64,000 nt of DNA, taken from positions 231,925-295,924 of the forward strand of contig NZ_BMTV01000001.1 of the NCBI RefSeq assembly GCF_014649855.1, given 5' to 3'. A model generated the notes under the pieces. It saw nothing but the letters and a program-made list of their open reading frames with translations. It had not been told where the DNA came from and did not search any database. The DNA comes from Streptomyces roseolus. GTDB taxonomy: Bacteria; Actinomycetota; Actinomycetes; Streptomycetales; Streptomycetaceae. The position numbers were made by a program, and so were the translations under genes. Shown here piece after piece: positions 12,768 through 21,649 of this stretch (its first letter is position 1; every line of letters starts with the position of its first letter).

Positions 12768-15026
12768 ATGCAACTCGCCGCGATCATCGTGTCGCTGACG
12801 CTGACCGTGGTCGGCGTTGCCCTGCTCGCTCGCGCCATCGGCCAGTTCGTCCGTTACTTCAAGCTCGGCCAGCCGGTCCCGGCCGGCACCCGCACGGACA
12901 ACCCCTACCAGCGCAGCGTCACCCTGGTCCGGGAGTTCCTGGGCCACACCCGGATGAACCGCTGGGGCATCGTCGGCTTCGCCCACTGGTTCGTCGCGGT
13001 CGGCTTCCTGACCCTACCGCCGACCCTCGCGCAGGCCTTCGGCCAGCTCTTCCAGGCCGACTGGACCCTGCCGGTCATCGGCGGCTTCCTGCCCTTCGAG
13101 CTCTACATCGAGTTCATCGGCGTCATGACGATCCTGGGCATCGCCGCCCTGATCGTCATCCGCCTGCTGTCGCTGCCCTCCCGGGCCGGCCGCAAGTCCC
13201 GCTTCGCCGGCTCCAAGGCCGGCCAGGCGTACTTCGTCGAGTACGTGATCCTCACCATCGGCCTCGCGATCTACGTGCTGCGCGGCCTGGAGGGCGCGAT
13301 CCACCACGTCGAGCACTACGAGGCCGCGTACTTCGCCTCGTACCCGCTCGTCCTGGCCTTCAAGGGCCTGTCGCTCTCCACCCTCCAGACGCTCATCTAC
13401 TTCACCGCCATGGTGAAGATCAGCACCTCGTTCATCTGGATGATCGTGGTCTCGCTGAACACCAACATGGGCGTCGCCTGGCACCGCTTCCTCGGCTTCC
13501 CGAACATCTGGTTCAAGCGCAACGCCACCGGCGAGACCGCGCTGGGCGCGCTCCAGCCGATGACGACCGGCGGCAAGCCGATCGACTTCGAGGACCCGGG
13601 CGAGGACGACGTCTACGGCGTCTCCCAGGTCGAGCAGTTCTCCTGGAAGGGCCTCCTCGACTTCTCCACCTGCACCGAGTGCGGCCGCTGCCAGTCGCAG
13701 TGCCCCGCCTGGAACACCGGCAAGCCGCTCTCCCCCAAGCTCCTCATCATGTCGCTGCGCGACCACGCGCACGCCAAGGCGCCGTACCTGCTCGCGGGCG
13801 GCGGCAAGGACATGGAGGGCAACGAGAAGGCCACGGCCGAGCAGCTGAAGGACGTGCCCGCGGCCGCCCTGGCCGAGGCCGAGCGCCCGCTGATCGGCAC
13901 CGTCGAGGAGAACGGCGTCATCGACCCGGACGTCCTGTGGTCCTGCACCACCTGCGGCGCCTGCGTCGAGCAGTGCCCGGTCGACATCGAGCACATCGAC
14001 CACATCGTCGACATGCGCCGCTACCAGGTCATGATCGAGTCCGCCTTCCCGTCGGAGGCCGGCACGATGCTGAAGAACCTGGAGAAGAAGGGCAACCCCT
14101 GGGGCCTGGCCAAGAAGCAGCGCGTCGAGTGGACCAAGGAGGTCGACTTCGAGGTCCCTATCGTCGGCAAGGACGTCGAGGACCTGTCCGAGGTCGACTA
14201 CCTCTACTGGGTCGGCTGCGCCGGCGCCCTGGAGGACCGCGCCAAGAAGACCACCAAGGCCTTCGCCGAGCTGCTGCACATCGCGGGCGTCAAGTTCGCG
14301 ATCATGGGCGGCGAGGAGAAGTGCACGGGTGACTCCCCGCGCCGCCTGGGCAACGAGCCGCTCTTCCAGCAGCTCGGCCAGGAGAACGTCGCGATGCTGA
14401 ACATGGCGTTCGGCGAGGACGACGACGACCCGGAGACGAAGAAGCCGAAGTCGGCCAAGAAGATCGTCTCGACCTGCCCGCACTGCTTCAACACCATCGC
14501 CAACGAGTACCCGCAGCTCGGCGGCGAGTACGAGGTCATCCACCACACCCAGCTGCTCCAGCACCTCATCGACGAGGGCAGGCTGATCCCGGTGACCCCG
14601 GTCGACGGCCTCATCACCTACCACGACCCGTGCTACCTGGGCCGCCACAACAAGGTCTACACGCCGCCGCGCGAGATCATGTCGGCCGTCCCCGGCCTGC
14701 GCCAGCAGGAGATGCACCGCCACAAGGAGCGCGGCTTCTGCTGCGGCGCCGGCGGCGCGCGGATGTGGATGGAGGAGCGCATCGGCAAGCGCATCAACAC
14801 CGAGCGCGTCGACGAGGCCCTGTCCCTCGACCCGGACATCGTCTCCACCGCCTGCCCGTTCTGCCTCGTCATGCTCACGGACTCCGTGAACGGCAAGAAG
14901 AACGACGGCAAGGCCAAGGAGAGCCTCCAGGTCGTCGACGTGGCCCAGCTGCTGCTCGACTCGGTGAAGACGCCGGTCGACCCCGAGCCGGAGGCCCCGG
15001 CGGAGGAGCCGGAGCCGGTCGCGTAA
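12768..15026 (+). CDS. Membrane Fe-S oxidoreductase (heterodisulfide reductase-like)
   Basis: 752 residues. Residues 1-250 hold several transmembrane helices like the gamma subunit of nitrate reductase. Two ferredoxin motifs follow, CTECGRCQSQCP and CTTCGACVEQCP, each fit for a [4Fe-4S] cluster. The C-terminal part carries two CCG-type domains, the second with DPCYLGRHN and FCCGAGGARMW. This architecture is widespread in actinobacteria and is thought to pass electrons between the quinone pool and a soluble donor, for example in acyl-CoA or lactate oxidation. It stands alone, closed by a hairpin. Substrate unknown. Confidence 0.88.
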   Translation: MQLAAIIVSLTLTVVGVALLARAIGQFVRYFKLGQPVPAGTRTDNPYQRSVTLVREFLGHTRMNRWGIVGFAHWFVAVGFLTLPPTLAQAFGQLFQADWTLPVIGGFLPFELYIEFIGVMTILGIAALIVIRLLSLPSRAGRKSRFAGSKAGQAYFVEYVILTIGLAIYVLRGLEGAIHHVEHYEAAYFASYPLVLAFKGLSLSTLQTLIYFTAMVKISTSFIWMIVVSLNTNMGVAWHRFLGFPNIWFKRNATGETALGALQPMTTGGKPIDFEDPGEDDVYGVSQVEQFSWKGLLDFSTCTECGRCQSQCPAWNTGKPLSPKLLIMSLRDHAHAKAPYLLAGGGKDMEGNEKATAEQLKDVPAAALAEAERPLIGTVEENGVIDPDVLWSCTTCGACVEQCPVDIEHIDHIVDMRRYQVMIESAFPSEAGTMLKNLEKKGNPWGLAKKQRVEWTKEVDFEVPIVGKDVEDLSEVDYLYWVGCAGALEDRAKKTTKAFAELLHIAGVKFAIMGGEEKCTGDSPRRLGNEPLFQQLGQENVAMLNMAFGEDDDDPETKKPKSAKKIVSTCPHCFNTIANEYPQLGGEYEVIHHTQLLQHLIDEGRLIPVTPVDGLITYHDPCYLGRHNKVYTPPREIMSAVPGLRQQEMHRHKERGFCCGAGGARMWMEERIGKRINTERVDEALSLDPDIVSTACPFCLVMLTDSVNGKKNDGKAKESLQVVDVAQLLLDSVKTPVDPEPEAPAEEPEPVA

Positions 15027-15034
15027 CAACGGCG

Positions 15035-15071
15035 GAAGGGGCCGTCCCGCGGAGAGCGGGACGGCCCCTTC
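15035..15071 (+). terminator. Hairpin terminator of the Fe-S oxidoreductase gene
   Basis: Perfect 16-base arms (15035-15050 and 15056-15071) with a GGAGA loop. Confidence 0.88.
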
Positions 15072-15083
15072 GTCGTCCCCGGG

Positions 15084-15215
15084 TCACCGCTTCCGGGCGT
15101 GGTGCTCCGCGACGCGCTTGCCGTGGGTGAGCGAGACCTGGGCGCGGGGCCCGTCCTCGGTGTGCCGGGCGACGGCGGCGGTGCGCAGGACGCGGGTACG
15201 GCGGTGGAGAAGCAC
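15084..15215 (-). CDS. Possible 43-residue basic protein
   Basis: A short frame beginning GTG after GGAG at six-base spacing and reading VLLHRRTRVLRTAA onward. It is basic and has no recognised domain. The 382-base gap between the flanking genes otherwise holds the hairpin and the leader of the Yip1-like gene. It may be spurious. Confidence 0.25.
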   Translation of the reverse strand: MLLHRRTRVLRTAAVARHTEDGPRAQVSLTHGKRVAEHHARKR

Positions 15216-15408
15216 GGAGAACTCCAGAGGGGTTCCGCTGCCGACCCCACCGAAGCCACGGACCCCCCATTGAGGTGATACATCCGCTTTGTCACAGCCG
15301 TCGCGCGAGGGGCCGACGCCCCCGTGACCCCCGACGCCTCCCCTAGGGGATGTCACAGCTCGGCACGGAAGGAGCGAGCCCGGCGCCGGACCGGGTACGT
15401 TCATTGAC

Positions 15409-16230
15409 GTGGCTGGATTCAGGAACGGACGCGGCCGGGACAACCGCCCCCCGCAGCAGCATCGACCGCAGCAGGCGCCGTACGGGTACGACGGGCCCCC
15501 GCAGGCGCACCCGCAGCAGCAGTGGCAGCAACAGCCGCAGCAGCAGCCGTACGGGGAGCCGGAGTACTTCGGCGACCCGCACGCGCAGCACCACGCGGCG
15601 ACGGCGAACAACCCGGGCCACACCCAGATGTTCAGCGTCGACGACCCCTACGGCCAGGCGGGCGCCTACCAGGCGCCCGTCCCCGTCGGCCCCCGCCTGC
15701 CCTGGAAGGCCCTCCTGAGCGGCATCGTGCTGCGCCCGGCGGACACCTTCCTCCGGATGCGCGACCACGCGGTCTGGGGCCCGGCGCTGATCGTCACCTT
15801 CCTCTACGGCCTGCTGGCGATCTTCGGCTTCGACCAGGCCCGCGAGGAGGTGCTGAACGCCACCCTCTCCAGCACGATCCCGTACGTCCTGATGACGGGC
15901 GTCGGCTTCGTCGTCGCCGGCCTGATCCTCGGCGCGGTCACCCACACCCTCGCCCGCCAGCTCGGCGGCGACGGCGCCTGGCAGCCCACGGTCGGCCTCT
16001 CCATGCTGATCATGTCCCTGACGGACGCCCCCCGCCTCCTCTTCGCCCTCTTCCTGGGCGGCGAGAACGGCCTGGTGCAGGTCATCGGCTGGGCCACCTG
16101 GCTCGCCGCCGGCCTCCTCTTCACCCTCATGGTCAGCCGCTCCCACGACCTGCCCTGGTCCAAGGCCCTCGGCGCCTCCGCCATCCAGCTGGTGGCCCTC
16201 CTCAGCCTGATCAAGCTGGGCACGCTGTAG
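15409..16230 (+). CDS. Yip1-family integral membrane protein
   Basis: 273 residues. The first 90 are rich in Pro, Gln and His (low complexity), then residues about 95-273 have five hydrophobic segments arranged as in Yip1/YIF1 proteins, starting LPWKALLSGIVLRPADTFLRM. Function in bacteria is unknown; the family is a general membrane one. The GTG at 15409 is the only plausible start for the GFRNGRGR N terminus typical of Streptomyces Pro/Gln-rich membrane proteins. It converges on the phosphoribosyltransferase gene across a long palindrome. Confidence 0.8.
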   Translation: MAGFRNGRGRDNRPPQQHRPQQAPYGYDGPPQAHPQQQWQQQPQQQPYGEPEYFGDPHAQHHAATANNPGHTQMFSVDDPYGQAGAYQAPVPVGPRLPWKALLSGIVLRPADTFLRMRDHAVWGPALIVTFLYGLLAIFGFDQAREEVLNATLSSTIPYVLMTGVGFVVAGLILGAVTHTLARQLGGDGAWQPTVGLSMLIMSLTDAPRLLFALFLGGENGLVQVIGWATWLAAGLLFTLMVSRSHDLPWSKALGASAIQLVALLSLIKLGTL

Positions 16231-16244
16231 GAAAGCCGCACGGA

Positions 16245-16304
16245 CCCACGGACACGGGAGAGCCCCCGCCGGTCGACCGGCGGGGGCTCTCCCGTGTCCG
16301 TGGG
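16245..16304. terminator. 60-base perfect palindrome, bidirectional terminator
   Basis: 16245-16304 is a perfect palindrome centred on GGTC/GACC, between two converging genes. The 30-base arms make it one of the strongest hairpins in the window. Confidence 0.85.
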
Positions 16305-16312
16305 CCGGGGGC

Positions 16313-16810
16313 TCAGGCGTCGAGCACCTGGCCCTCACGCTTGACGACGGGCGGCTCGACGGACCAGGGGAAGTTGATCCACTCGTCGGTCTTCTTCCAC
16401 ACGTACTCGCACTTCACGAGGGAGTGGGACTTCTCGTAGATGACGGCGGAGCGGACCTCGGCGACGTGGTCCTTGCAGAAGTCGTGGACCAGCTTCAGCG
16501 TCTTGCCGGTGTCCGCGACGTCGTCGGTGATCAGGACCTTCTTGTCGGAGAAGTCGATCGCGTCCGGGACGGGCGCCAGCATGACCGGCATCTCCAGGGT
16601 GGTCCCCACGCCCGTGTAGAACTCCACGTTCACGAGGTGGATGTTCTTGCAGTCCAGCGCGTAGGCGAGGCCGCCGGCGACGAAGACGCCGCCGCGCGCG
16701 ATGGAGAGGACGATGTCGGGCTCGTACCCGTCGTCGGCGATGGTCTGGGCCAGCTCGCGGACGGCCGTCCCGAAGCCCTCGTACGTCAGGTTCTCGCGCA
16801 CTTCACTCAT
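16313..16810 (-). CDS. Phosphoribosyltransferase (PRTase type I)
   Basis: 165 residues with the PRPP-binding loop VLITDDVADTGKTL and the earlier LSIARGGVFVAGGLA segment. It resembles xanthine/hypoxanthine phosphoribosyltransferases of actinobacteria. It would transfer a purine base to PRPP in salvage. Dcd, another nucleotide enzyme, lies 14 bases upstream on the same strand, so they probably form an operon. Confidence 0.87.
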   Translation of the reverse strand: MSEVRENLTYEGFGTAVRELAQTIADDGYEPDIVLSIARGGVFVAGGLAYALDCKNIHLVNVEFYTGVGTTLEMPVMLAPVPDAIDFSDKKVLITDDVADTGKTLKLVHDFCKDHVAEVRSAVIYEKSHSLVKCEYVWKKTDEWINFPWSVEPPVVKREGQVLDA

Positions 16811-16824
16811 GTCCGGCTACCGCC

Positions 16825-17400
16825 TCACACCTGGGTCCGATGGAAGTTCATGTACGAGCGGGAGGCCGTCGGGCCCCGCTGCCCCTGGTACCGGGAGCCG
16901 TACCGCTCGCTGCCGTACGGGAACTCGGCGGGCGAGCTCAGCCGGAACATGCACAGCTGCCCGATCTTCATCCCGGGCCACAGCTTGATGGGGAGGGTCG
17001 CGAGGTTCGACAGCTCCAGGGTCACGTGCCCCGAGAACCCCGGGTCGATGAACCCGGCGGTGGAGTGCGTGACGAGCCCGAGCCGCCCGAGGGAGCTCTT
17101 CCCCTCCAGGCGCGACGCGATGTCGTCCGGCAGGGTGATGACCTCGTAGGTCGAGGCGAGCACGAACTCGCCCGGGTGCAGGATGAACGCCTCGTCGCCC
17201 TCCGGCTCCACCTCGCGCGTCAGGTCGAACTGCTCGATCGCGGGGTCGATGTGCGGGTAGCGGTGGTTCTCGAACACCCGGAAGAAGCGGTCGAGCCGCA
17301 CGTCGATGCTCGACGGCTGCACCATGGATTCGTCGTACGGGTCGATGCGCACCCGCCCGGCATCGATCTCGGCCCGGATGTCCTTGTCTGAGAGAAGCAC
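16825..17400 (-). CDS. dcd: dCTP deaminase
   Basis: 191 residues, normal length for the family. Motifs: [31 protein letters not shown] (with the Arg and Glu-type substrate residues nearby) and [14 protein letters not shown]. The enzyme makes dUTP from dCTP for dTMP supply; some actinobacterial members also cleave dUTP to dUMP. GTG at 17400 is chosen because the conserved LLSDKDI follows at once. Followed by the phosphoribosyltransferase in the same direction. Confidence 0.95.
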   Translation of the reverse strand: MLLSDKDIRAEIDAGRVRIDPYDESMVQPSSIDVRLDRFFRVFENHRYPHIDPAIEQFDLTREVEPEGDEAFILHPGEFVLASTYEVITLPDDIASRLEGKSSLGRLGLVTHSTAGFIDPGFSGHVTLELSNLATLPIKLWPGMKIGQLCMFRLSSPAEFPYGSERYGSRYQGQRGPTASRSYMNFHRTQV

Positions 17401-17473
17401 GCCCCCACGATACGCAGAGGGCGCGGACCTCCCCAATCGGGACCGGCTCCGCGCCCCACCCGGTTCACCCAGC

Positions 17474-17647
17474 TCAGCGCTGCTGAACCTCCACCGGCAC
17501 CGCGTGCCTCAACCGCGCGCACCGCGGACACCGGATGAGCCGCCCGGGCCCGATCCGCCCGGCCCCGAGCTGCTGAAGCGGAAACGATACGGTACTGAAC
17601 ACGTGCCCTTCGGCACAGCGGACGACGGTGCGCTCCACGGAACCCAT
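17474..17647 (-). CDS. Small zinc-ribbon protein
   Basis: 57 residues with CAEGH and CPRCARL, together a likely zinc-binding knuckle. The ATG at 17647 gives the VERTVVRC start; the seven-residue longer version lacks support. The protein resembles small actinobacterial zinc-ribbon proteins of unknown role. Gap 17648-17811 holds nothing I can identify beyond a presumed tRNA promoter. Confidence 0.6.
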   Translation of the reverse strand: MGSVERTVVRCAEGHVFSTVSFPLQQLGAGRIGPGRLIRCPRCARLRHAVPVEVQQR

Positions 17648-17811
17648 CAAGTCCCTTCCCCTACACACATGCTGGCTGAGACAGCCACATTAGGGGATCA
17701 ACAGGACACCCTCCACGCGGCACTCCGACCCACCGGGGAGACGCGGGCGACGCCACCCGTGGCACATGGGGTACAGTGTGCAACGATGCGACCGGCTCAT
17801 CCGGCCGCAAC

Positions 17812-17882
17812 GCGGATGTAGTTTAATGGTAGAACATGAGCTTCCCAAGCTTATAGCGCGGGTTCGATTCCCGTCATCCGCT
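17812..17882 (+). tRNA. tRNA-Gly(CCC)
   Basis: 71 bases folding as a tRNA: acceptor GCGGATG/CATCCGC with discriminator T, D arm with AATGGTAGA, anticodon stem TGAGC/GCTTA with loop TTCCCAA (anticodon CCC), and T arm GCGGGTTCGATTCCCGT. No CCA is encoded. Its 3' 41 bases are repeated at 38904-38944, marking it as the integration target of the mobile element. Confidence 0.97.
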
Positions 17883-17883
17883 C
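17842..17883 (+). repeat. attL: 3' end of tRNA-Gly
   Basis: 42 bases identical to 38904-38945, covering the anticodon loop to one base past the tRNA end. The match breaks at 17884 (T against G). Confidence 0.93.
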
Positions 17884-17887
17884 TTGA

Positions 17888-17920
17888 ACGAAGGCCCTGG
17901 TCAGAGACCAGGGCCTTCGT
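17888..17920 (+). terminator. tRNA-Gly terminator
   Basis: Fifteen-base arms (17888-17902 and 17906-17920) with an AGA loop just after the tRNA. A diverged copy follows attR. Confidence 0.8.
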
Positions 17921-17986
17921 CGCTGTCTAGACCTGTCGGGGACTGCCGTGCCCTCCGCGTGCCCCAACTCGGGGATATGCCCTGTA

Positions 17987-18034
17987 GACAGGTCTGCCCC
18001 TGCACCACCTAGGTGGTGCAGGGGCAGACCTGTC
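17987..18034. repeat. 48-base perfect palindrome just inside attL
   Basis: Arms 17987-18010 and 18011-18034 are exact reverse complements with no loop. It lies between the tRNA terminator and the end of the XRE-ImmA gene, so it may terminate that gene, but it is longer than the ordinary terminators here. Confidence 0.85.
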
Positions 18035-18115
18035 TCAGAATGCGAGCGCGACTTCGCTGTGACTCGCGCCACTTCCGACCGGCGGAACGTTCCTCCGCAC
18101 ATACAAAGGCGAGTG

Positions 18116-19270
18116 TCAGCGCACGACGGAGAGCTGCGGTCTACGGGAGGCAGTCGTACGGGCGCCACCGCGCCCGCCCTCCTGGGCGATGACCACCAAG
18201 CCGAAGATCAGGTCACTGAGATCCGCCGGCCTCAGGTCGAGATCGCGTGCGATTTCCGCCAGCGGGGTGCCTTCCGCTCGGAGAGCGGCGAAGACCTTGC
18301 CCAGCACCTGGGAAGTTTCCCGCGTGAGCGTGCTCTGGGGCTCCGACTTCCGGAAGCCCATGCGACTGAGATCGACGCAGTGCGTGCGGTACTGCCATTC
18401 GGTGGTGAGGTTGAGTTCGTGCAGGCGGTGGGCGAGTGCCATGGCGGCGACTTTCCAGCGTCGCTTCGCCTGCAGGATCCAGGTGGTGCTCGGGTTGCGA
18501 GGGGCGTGTGCCAGAACGTCTGCGGCCGGCATGAGCAGGGCCGCAGCGAAGCGGTGTGCTTCGCCTTCGGCCTGAGGCCCGTGGGGTACCTGCTCCTCAC
18601 CGTGCAGAACCAAGTGCCCCAGCTCGTGTGCGGCGTCGAAGCGTCCGCGCTCGGCGGTCTTCTCTGTGTTTAGCAGTACGAACGGAACGCCGCGGTCCCA
18701 GAAGGAGAAGGCGTCCACTTCCGGGCAGTCCCGGGACAGCGAGAACACGCGCACCCCGTGCGCTTCGAGCAGGTGAACCATGTTGGGGATCGGGGCCACT
18801 CCCAACCCCCATCGAGTGCGAACCAGTTCAGCTGCGCGCTCGGCGGGACAGTTCTCGGCCCCGGCCTCGCCGGGAAACACCGGTTCGTCGTCGCTGCCGA
18901 GACGGCTGAACGAGGTCAAGGACGGAAGATCTGGCGCCGGCAGCTTGAAGCGAGCCCGGATCCAGTCCTGCAAGATCCGGGCGAGGCGACCACTGCTCAG
19001 GGCGATGTCTCGTTGTGAGGCCGTCATCTTGCTGAGCGCCCTGAAGCTGACCGACTCGACGGGCAGGTCGACGACCTCTTCGGCAAGGAAGAAGGACTCC
19101 GGGAACTCCAGAGCCTCAGCAAGGCTGGCCAGGGAGGCCGGGGGAGGGTAGGCCCGGCCGTTCTCGTAGTCGGACAACCGGCGGGCGGTGAGTCCGACCA
19201 TCTGGGCGAGACGGGTGACGGTGAGCCCGCGGCGCTTGCGCGCCAGGACGAGCCGGGATGCGGTGGTCAT
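18116..19270 (-). CDS. XRE helix-turn-helix / ImmA-IrrE metallopeptidase protein
   Basis: 384 residues. An N-terminal XRE domain (about 5-60; LAQMVGLTARRLSDYENGR) is joined to an ImmA/IrrE (COG2856) zinc peptidase domain with HELGH at about residue 212. Proteins of this layout control mobile elements and can form toxin-antitoxin-like pairs with a neighbour. The gene lies 30 bases after an unknown gene on the same strand, so the two are probably one operon. Position next to attL, outside the transfer genes, marks it as cargo or element-maintenance. Partner function is unknown. Confidence 0.85.
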   Translation of the reverse strand: MTTASRLVLARKRRGLTVTRLAQMVGLTARRLSDYENGRAYPPPASLASLAEALEFPESFFLAEEVVDLPVESVSFRALSKMTASQRDIALSSGRLARILQDWIRARFKLPAPDLPSLTSFSRLGSDDEPVFPGEAGAENCPAERAAELVRTRWGLGVAPIPNMVHLLEAHGVRVFSLSRDCPEVDAFSFWDRGVPFVLLNTEKTAERGRFDAAHELGHLVLHGEEQVPHGPQAEGEAHRFAAALLMPAADVLAHAPRNPSTTWILQAKRRWKVAAMALAHRLHELNLTTEWQYRTHCVDLSRMGFRKSEPQSTLTRETSQVLGKVFAALRAEGTPLAEIARDLDLRPADLSDLIFGLVVIAQEGGRGGARTTASRRPQLSVVR

Positions 19271-19300
19271 GGGAGTGCCAATGGGTTGTGGGGTGGACGA

Positions 19301-19948
19301 TCAGCCCAGACGCTCGATCGGGATGTCGATGCCGCCTTCGCCGTCGTCGTCGTTCGGGAACGGGTTGAAGCCCTCGAAGTCGATGTAGGGGAAGATGATC
19401 CGCTCGTGCCAGCTGTCGATCTTGCCACGGCTTCCCGGGTTGGTCGGCAGCGACAGCTCGTAGTAGAGCCGCGTACCCGTCAGGGTGTTCACGTGCTGGT
19501 ACAGGAGGAACCAGGTCGGGATCCCCTCGCCGACTCCCTGAGGCTCGGATTCGGCCTCGTAGCCAGGGAACATCAGCTGCCGGTTGGTCTCAACCCGGCG
19601 GATGACCGCCGTGCCCTTCGAGTAGCGGGTGGCAGGGGTGAGCGCGGCGTAGCCGGTGGCCTTGTTACCGCTGGAGGCGGTGATGGCGAAGTCCTCTTCC
19701 GGCGACAGCAGGAGCGAGACGTTCTGAGGGCTCACGCTGCGCCATCCATCAGGGATGTACGCCTCGCGAAGGAAGCGGATGGTCCTACCCCAGAAGATGT
19801 TGCCCGGGAGCGAGACCGGGTCGAGGGGCGTGCAGAAGTTGCGCTCCGCCTCGGCACGCCGCAGCACGTTCTCGATGGTTTCGGCCGAGAGCCCCAGGTC
19901 TGTGAGACGGCTCTGGCCGCGTGAGTCCTCAACGTGCATGACTGCCAT
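19301..19948 (-). CDS. Unknown partner of the XRE-ImmA protein
   Basis: 215 residues, not recognised. No signal or membrane segment. It has aromatic-rich strands such as TWFLLYQHVN and an acidic C-terminal stretch with NDDDGEGG. ATG at 19948 follows AGGGGC; a second ATG lies three codons on. It is first in the likely two-gene operon with the XRE-ImmA gene; in COG2856-Xre pairs the neighbour is often a toxin or a protein target, so a toxin/antitoxin or defence role is possible but not shown. Confidence 0.6.
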   Translation of the reverse strand: MAVMHVEDSRGQSRLTDLGLSAETIENVLRRAEAERNFCTPLDPVSLPGNIFWGRTIRFLREAYIPDGWRSVSPQNVSLLLSPEEDFAITASSGNKATGYAALTPATRYSKGTAVIRRVETNRQLMFPGYEAESEPQGVGEGIPTWFLLYQHVNTLTGTRLYYELSLPTNPGSRGKIDSWHERIIFPYIDFEGFNPFPNDDDGEGGIDIPIERLG

Positions 19949-19984
19949 ATTCAGCCCCTGACCACGAAGTGCGATTTCCGGAAA

Positions 19985-20006
19985 TCCTCCCTCATCCGAG
20001 GGAGGA
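19985..20006. promoter_or_regulatory. Inverted repeat upstream of the unknown/XRE-ImmA operon
   Basis: Nine-base arms TCCTCCCTC and GAGGGAGGA around ATCC, 36 bases before the start at 19948. It is a plausible operator for the XRE domain. Confidence 0.4.
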
Positions 20007-20051
20007 AATCAAGAAGCGCTGCTGGTCAGTCGACTGTCGGGCTTCGGGCAT

Positions 20052-20089
20052 CCCCGGTCAGAGCCGATCGTGAATCGCTCTGACCGGGG
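20052..20089 (-). terminator. Terminator of the integrase gene
   Basis: Thirteen-base arms (20052-20064 and 20077-20089) starting 12 bases past the integrase stop. Confidence 0.8.
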
Positions 20090-20101
20090 ACGTAACGGAT
20101 C

Positions 20102-21241
20102 TCAGTCGGACTCGACGCGAGCCGCACGTCCGCGCAGCTCACGGACCTTGGCGTCGATACCTCCGGCGACCTCCTGCTGGCGGGCGTCGTCGGAGTGCTG
20201 GTAGATCATCGCCGCCTTTTCCGAGGACTGGCCGGCGCGGACCATCGTGTCCTTCAAGGTGGCGCCGGACTGGGTGGAGAGGGTGTGGCCCGTGTGCCGG
20301 AGGTCGTAGAAACGGAAGTCCTTCGGCAGGCCCACCGCCGCACGGGCCTTCGCCCACTTCCGGCCGAAGGTGGTCCGCCGGAAGGGTGCTCCCTTCTCCC
20401 CGACGAAGAGCAGCCCGTCGGGCTCCTTCTGCGCGAACCAGTCCAGGTGCCGCTTGACCTCGATATAGAGGAACGTGGGCAGGTGGATGGTTCGGACACC
20501 GGCCGCGGACTTGGTGTCGCCCTCGACGCGACGTCCGGTGTTCAGTTCCGGAGCGGCCTCCGTGACCCGTACAGCGAGCGGGTCGAGAGTGATCGAGTTC
20601 CGGCGCAGAGCCGCCAGTTCCTCCGGGCGCATCGGACCGTAGGCGCCGAGGTACACCATCAGCCGCCAGCGGATCCCGATGGCCTCGGCGAGGGCGTCGA
20701 CCTGCTCGACGGTGGCCGTCGTGCGCTCCTTGGCCTTCTCGCTGCCGGCGCCCCTGATGCGGCACGGGTTGCGGCGGATCAGCTCGTCGTCCGCAGCCGT
20801 CTCCATGATCGCCTTGAGCAGGCGGTAGGACTTGGCGACGGTCGTGGCCCCCGTGGCGGCCAGACGCTCGGCCCGCCACGTCCGCACCGTCGGCGGGGTG
20901 ATTTCGTCGAGGTCCACCTCACCGAAGAACGGCAGAAGGTGCAGCCGCAGGAGGCGGCGGTACAGCTCGTCCGTCGTGGCGGACAGGCCTCGTTCCACCA
21001 CCCACTTCAGGGCGTACTCCTCGAAGTTGACCGCCCCGACCTCGGGGTCTACCCAGACATTGCGCTGGATGTCCGCCTTGGTGAGGGTCAGCCAGTCCTG
21101 GGCCTCGGTCCTCGTCTCGAAGGTCTCCGGCGCGGTACGCCGAGACCCGTCCGGCGCCCAGTAACGGGCCTGCCAGCGCCCCGAGGGCAGCTGGCGCACC
21201 GTGCCGAACTCGCGCCGCCGCTGCGGCTTGCGGCCCGCCAT
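20102..21241 (-). CDS. int: Tyrosine site-specific integrase
   Basis: 379 residues. N-terminal AP2-like/core-binding parts are followed by the catalytic domain (about 170-365). Catalytic residues: first Arg in AYGPMRPEELAAL, the box LRHTGHTLSTQSG, and Tyr in IYQHSDDARQ. It should catalyse exchange between attP and the tRNA-Gly attB. The start ATG overlaps the stop of the excisionase gene (TGATG). A diverged copy of its last about 30 codons is fused to the ATP-grasp gene at 40745-40845. Confidence 0.96.
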   Translation of the reverse strand: MAGRKPQRRREFGTVRQLPSGRWQARYWAPDGSRRTAPETFETRTEAQDWLTLTKADIQRNVWVDPEVGAVNFEEYALKWVVERGLSATTDELYRRLLRLHLLPFFGEVDLDEITPPTVRTWRAERLAATGATTVAKSYRLLKAIMETAADDELIRRNPCRIRGAGSEKAKERTTATVEQVDALAEAIGIRWRLMVYLGAYGPMRPEELAALRRNSITLDPLAVRVTEAAPELNTGRRVEGDTKSAAGVRTIHLPTFLYIEVKRHLDWFAQKEPDGLLFVGEKGAPFRRTTFGRKWAKARAAVGLPKDFRFYDLRHTGHTLSTQSGATLKDTMVRAGQSSEKAAMIYQHSDDARQQEVAGGIDAKVRELRGRAARVESD

Positions 21242-21513
21242 CAGGCCGCCTTCCCGAAGCGGGAGCGCGCGTCGCGAAGCGTGGGGACCGTGCGCTCCTC
21301 GACGTACGCGGTCAGCACGCTGTCGGCGATCCGGACGTGCTTGCCGAGCTTCACGTAGCGGATCCGGCGTTCCTGGATGAGCCGGCGGATGAAGCGGACT
21401 CCGGTGCCGAGGCGTTCAGCGGCCTCGTCGACCGTGAGCAGACGGTCGTTGTTGTTCACCTCCTTCGCCGTGCGGGGCTGGGCGGAGGTGTGGGGTATTG
21501 CCGTGTGGCGCAA
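21241..21513 (-). CDS. xis: Excisionase, MerR-like helix-turn-helix (HTH_17)
   Basis: 90 residues. LLTVDEAAERLGTGVRFIRR and RIRYVKLGKHVRIADSVL form the excisionase-type winged helix. The TTG at 21513 has AGGAGAGG seven bases upstream, while the internal GTG at 21459 has its purine run touching the start codon, so the TTG is preferred. Directs excision by the integrase encoded downstream. Confidence 0.88.
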   Translation of the reverse strand: MRHTAIPHTSAQPRTAKEVNNNDRLLTVDEAAERLGTGVRFIRRLIQERRIRYVKLGKHVRIADSVLTAYVEERTVPTLRDARSRFGKAA

Positions 21514-21649
21514 GCGGGGTCCTCTCCTGGCCTCGGCTGATGGGGCGGCAACCCCGGCCGGGCCGTGTCGTTCAGGGATGGGATGGGGTGGGCGTGTGAT
21601 GCGGCCGGGGTCCCTGGGGTTTGCGGGCCAGGGCGGCCAAAGGAGCGGG

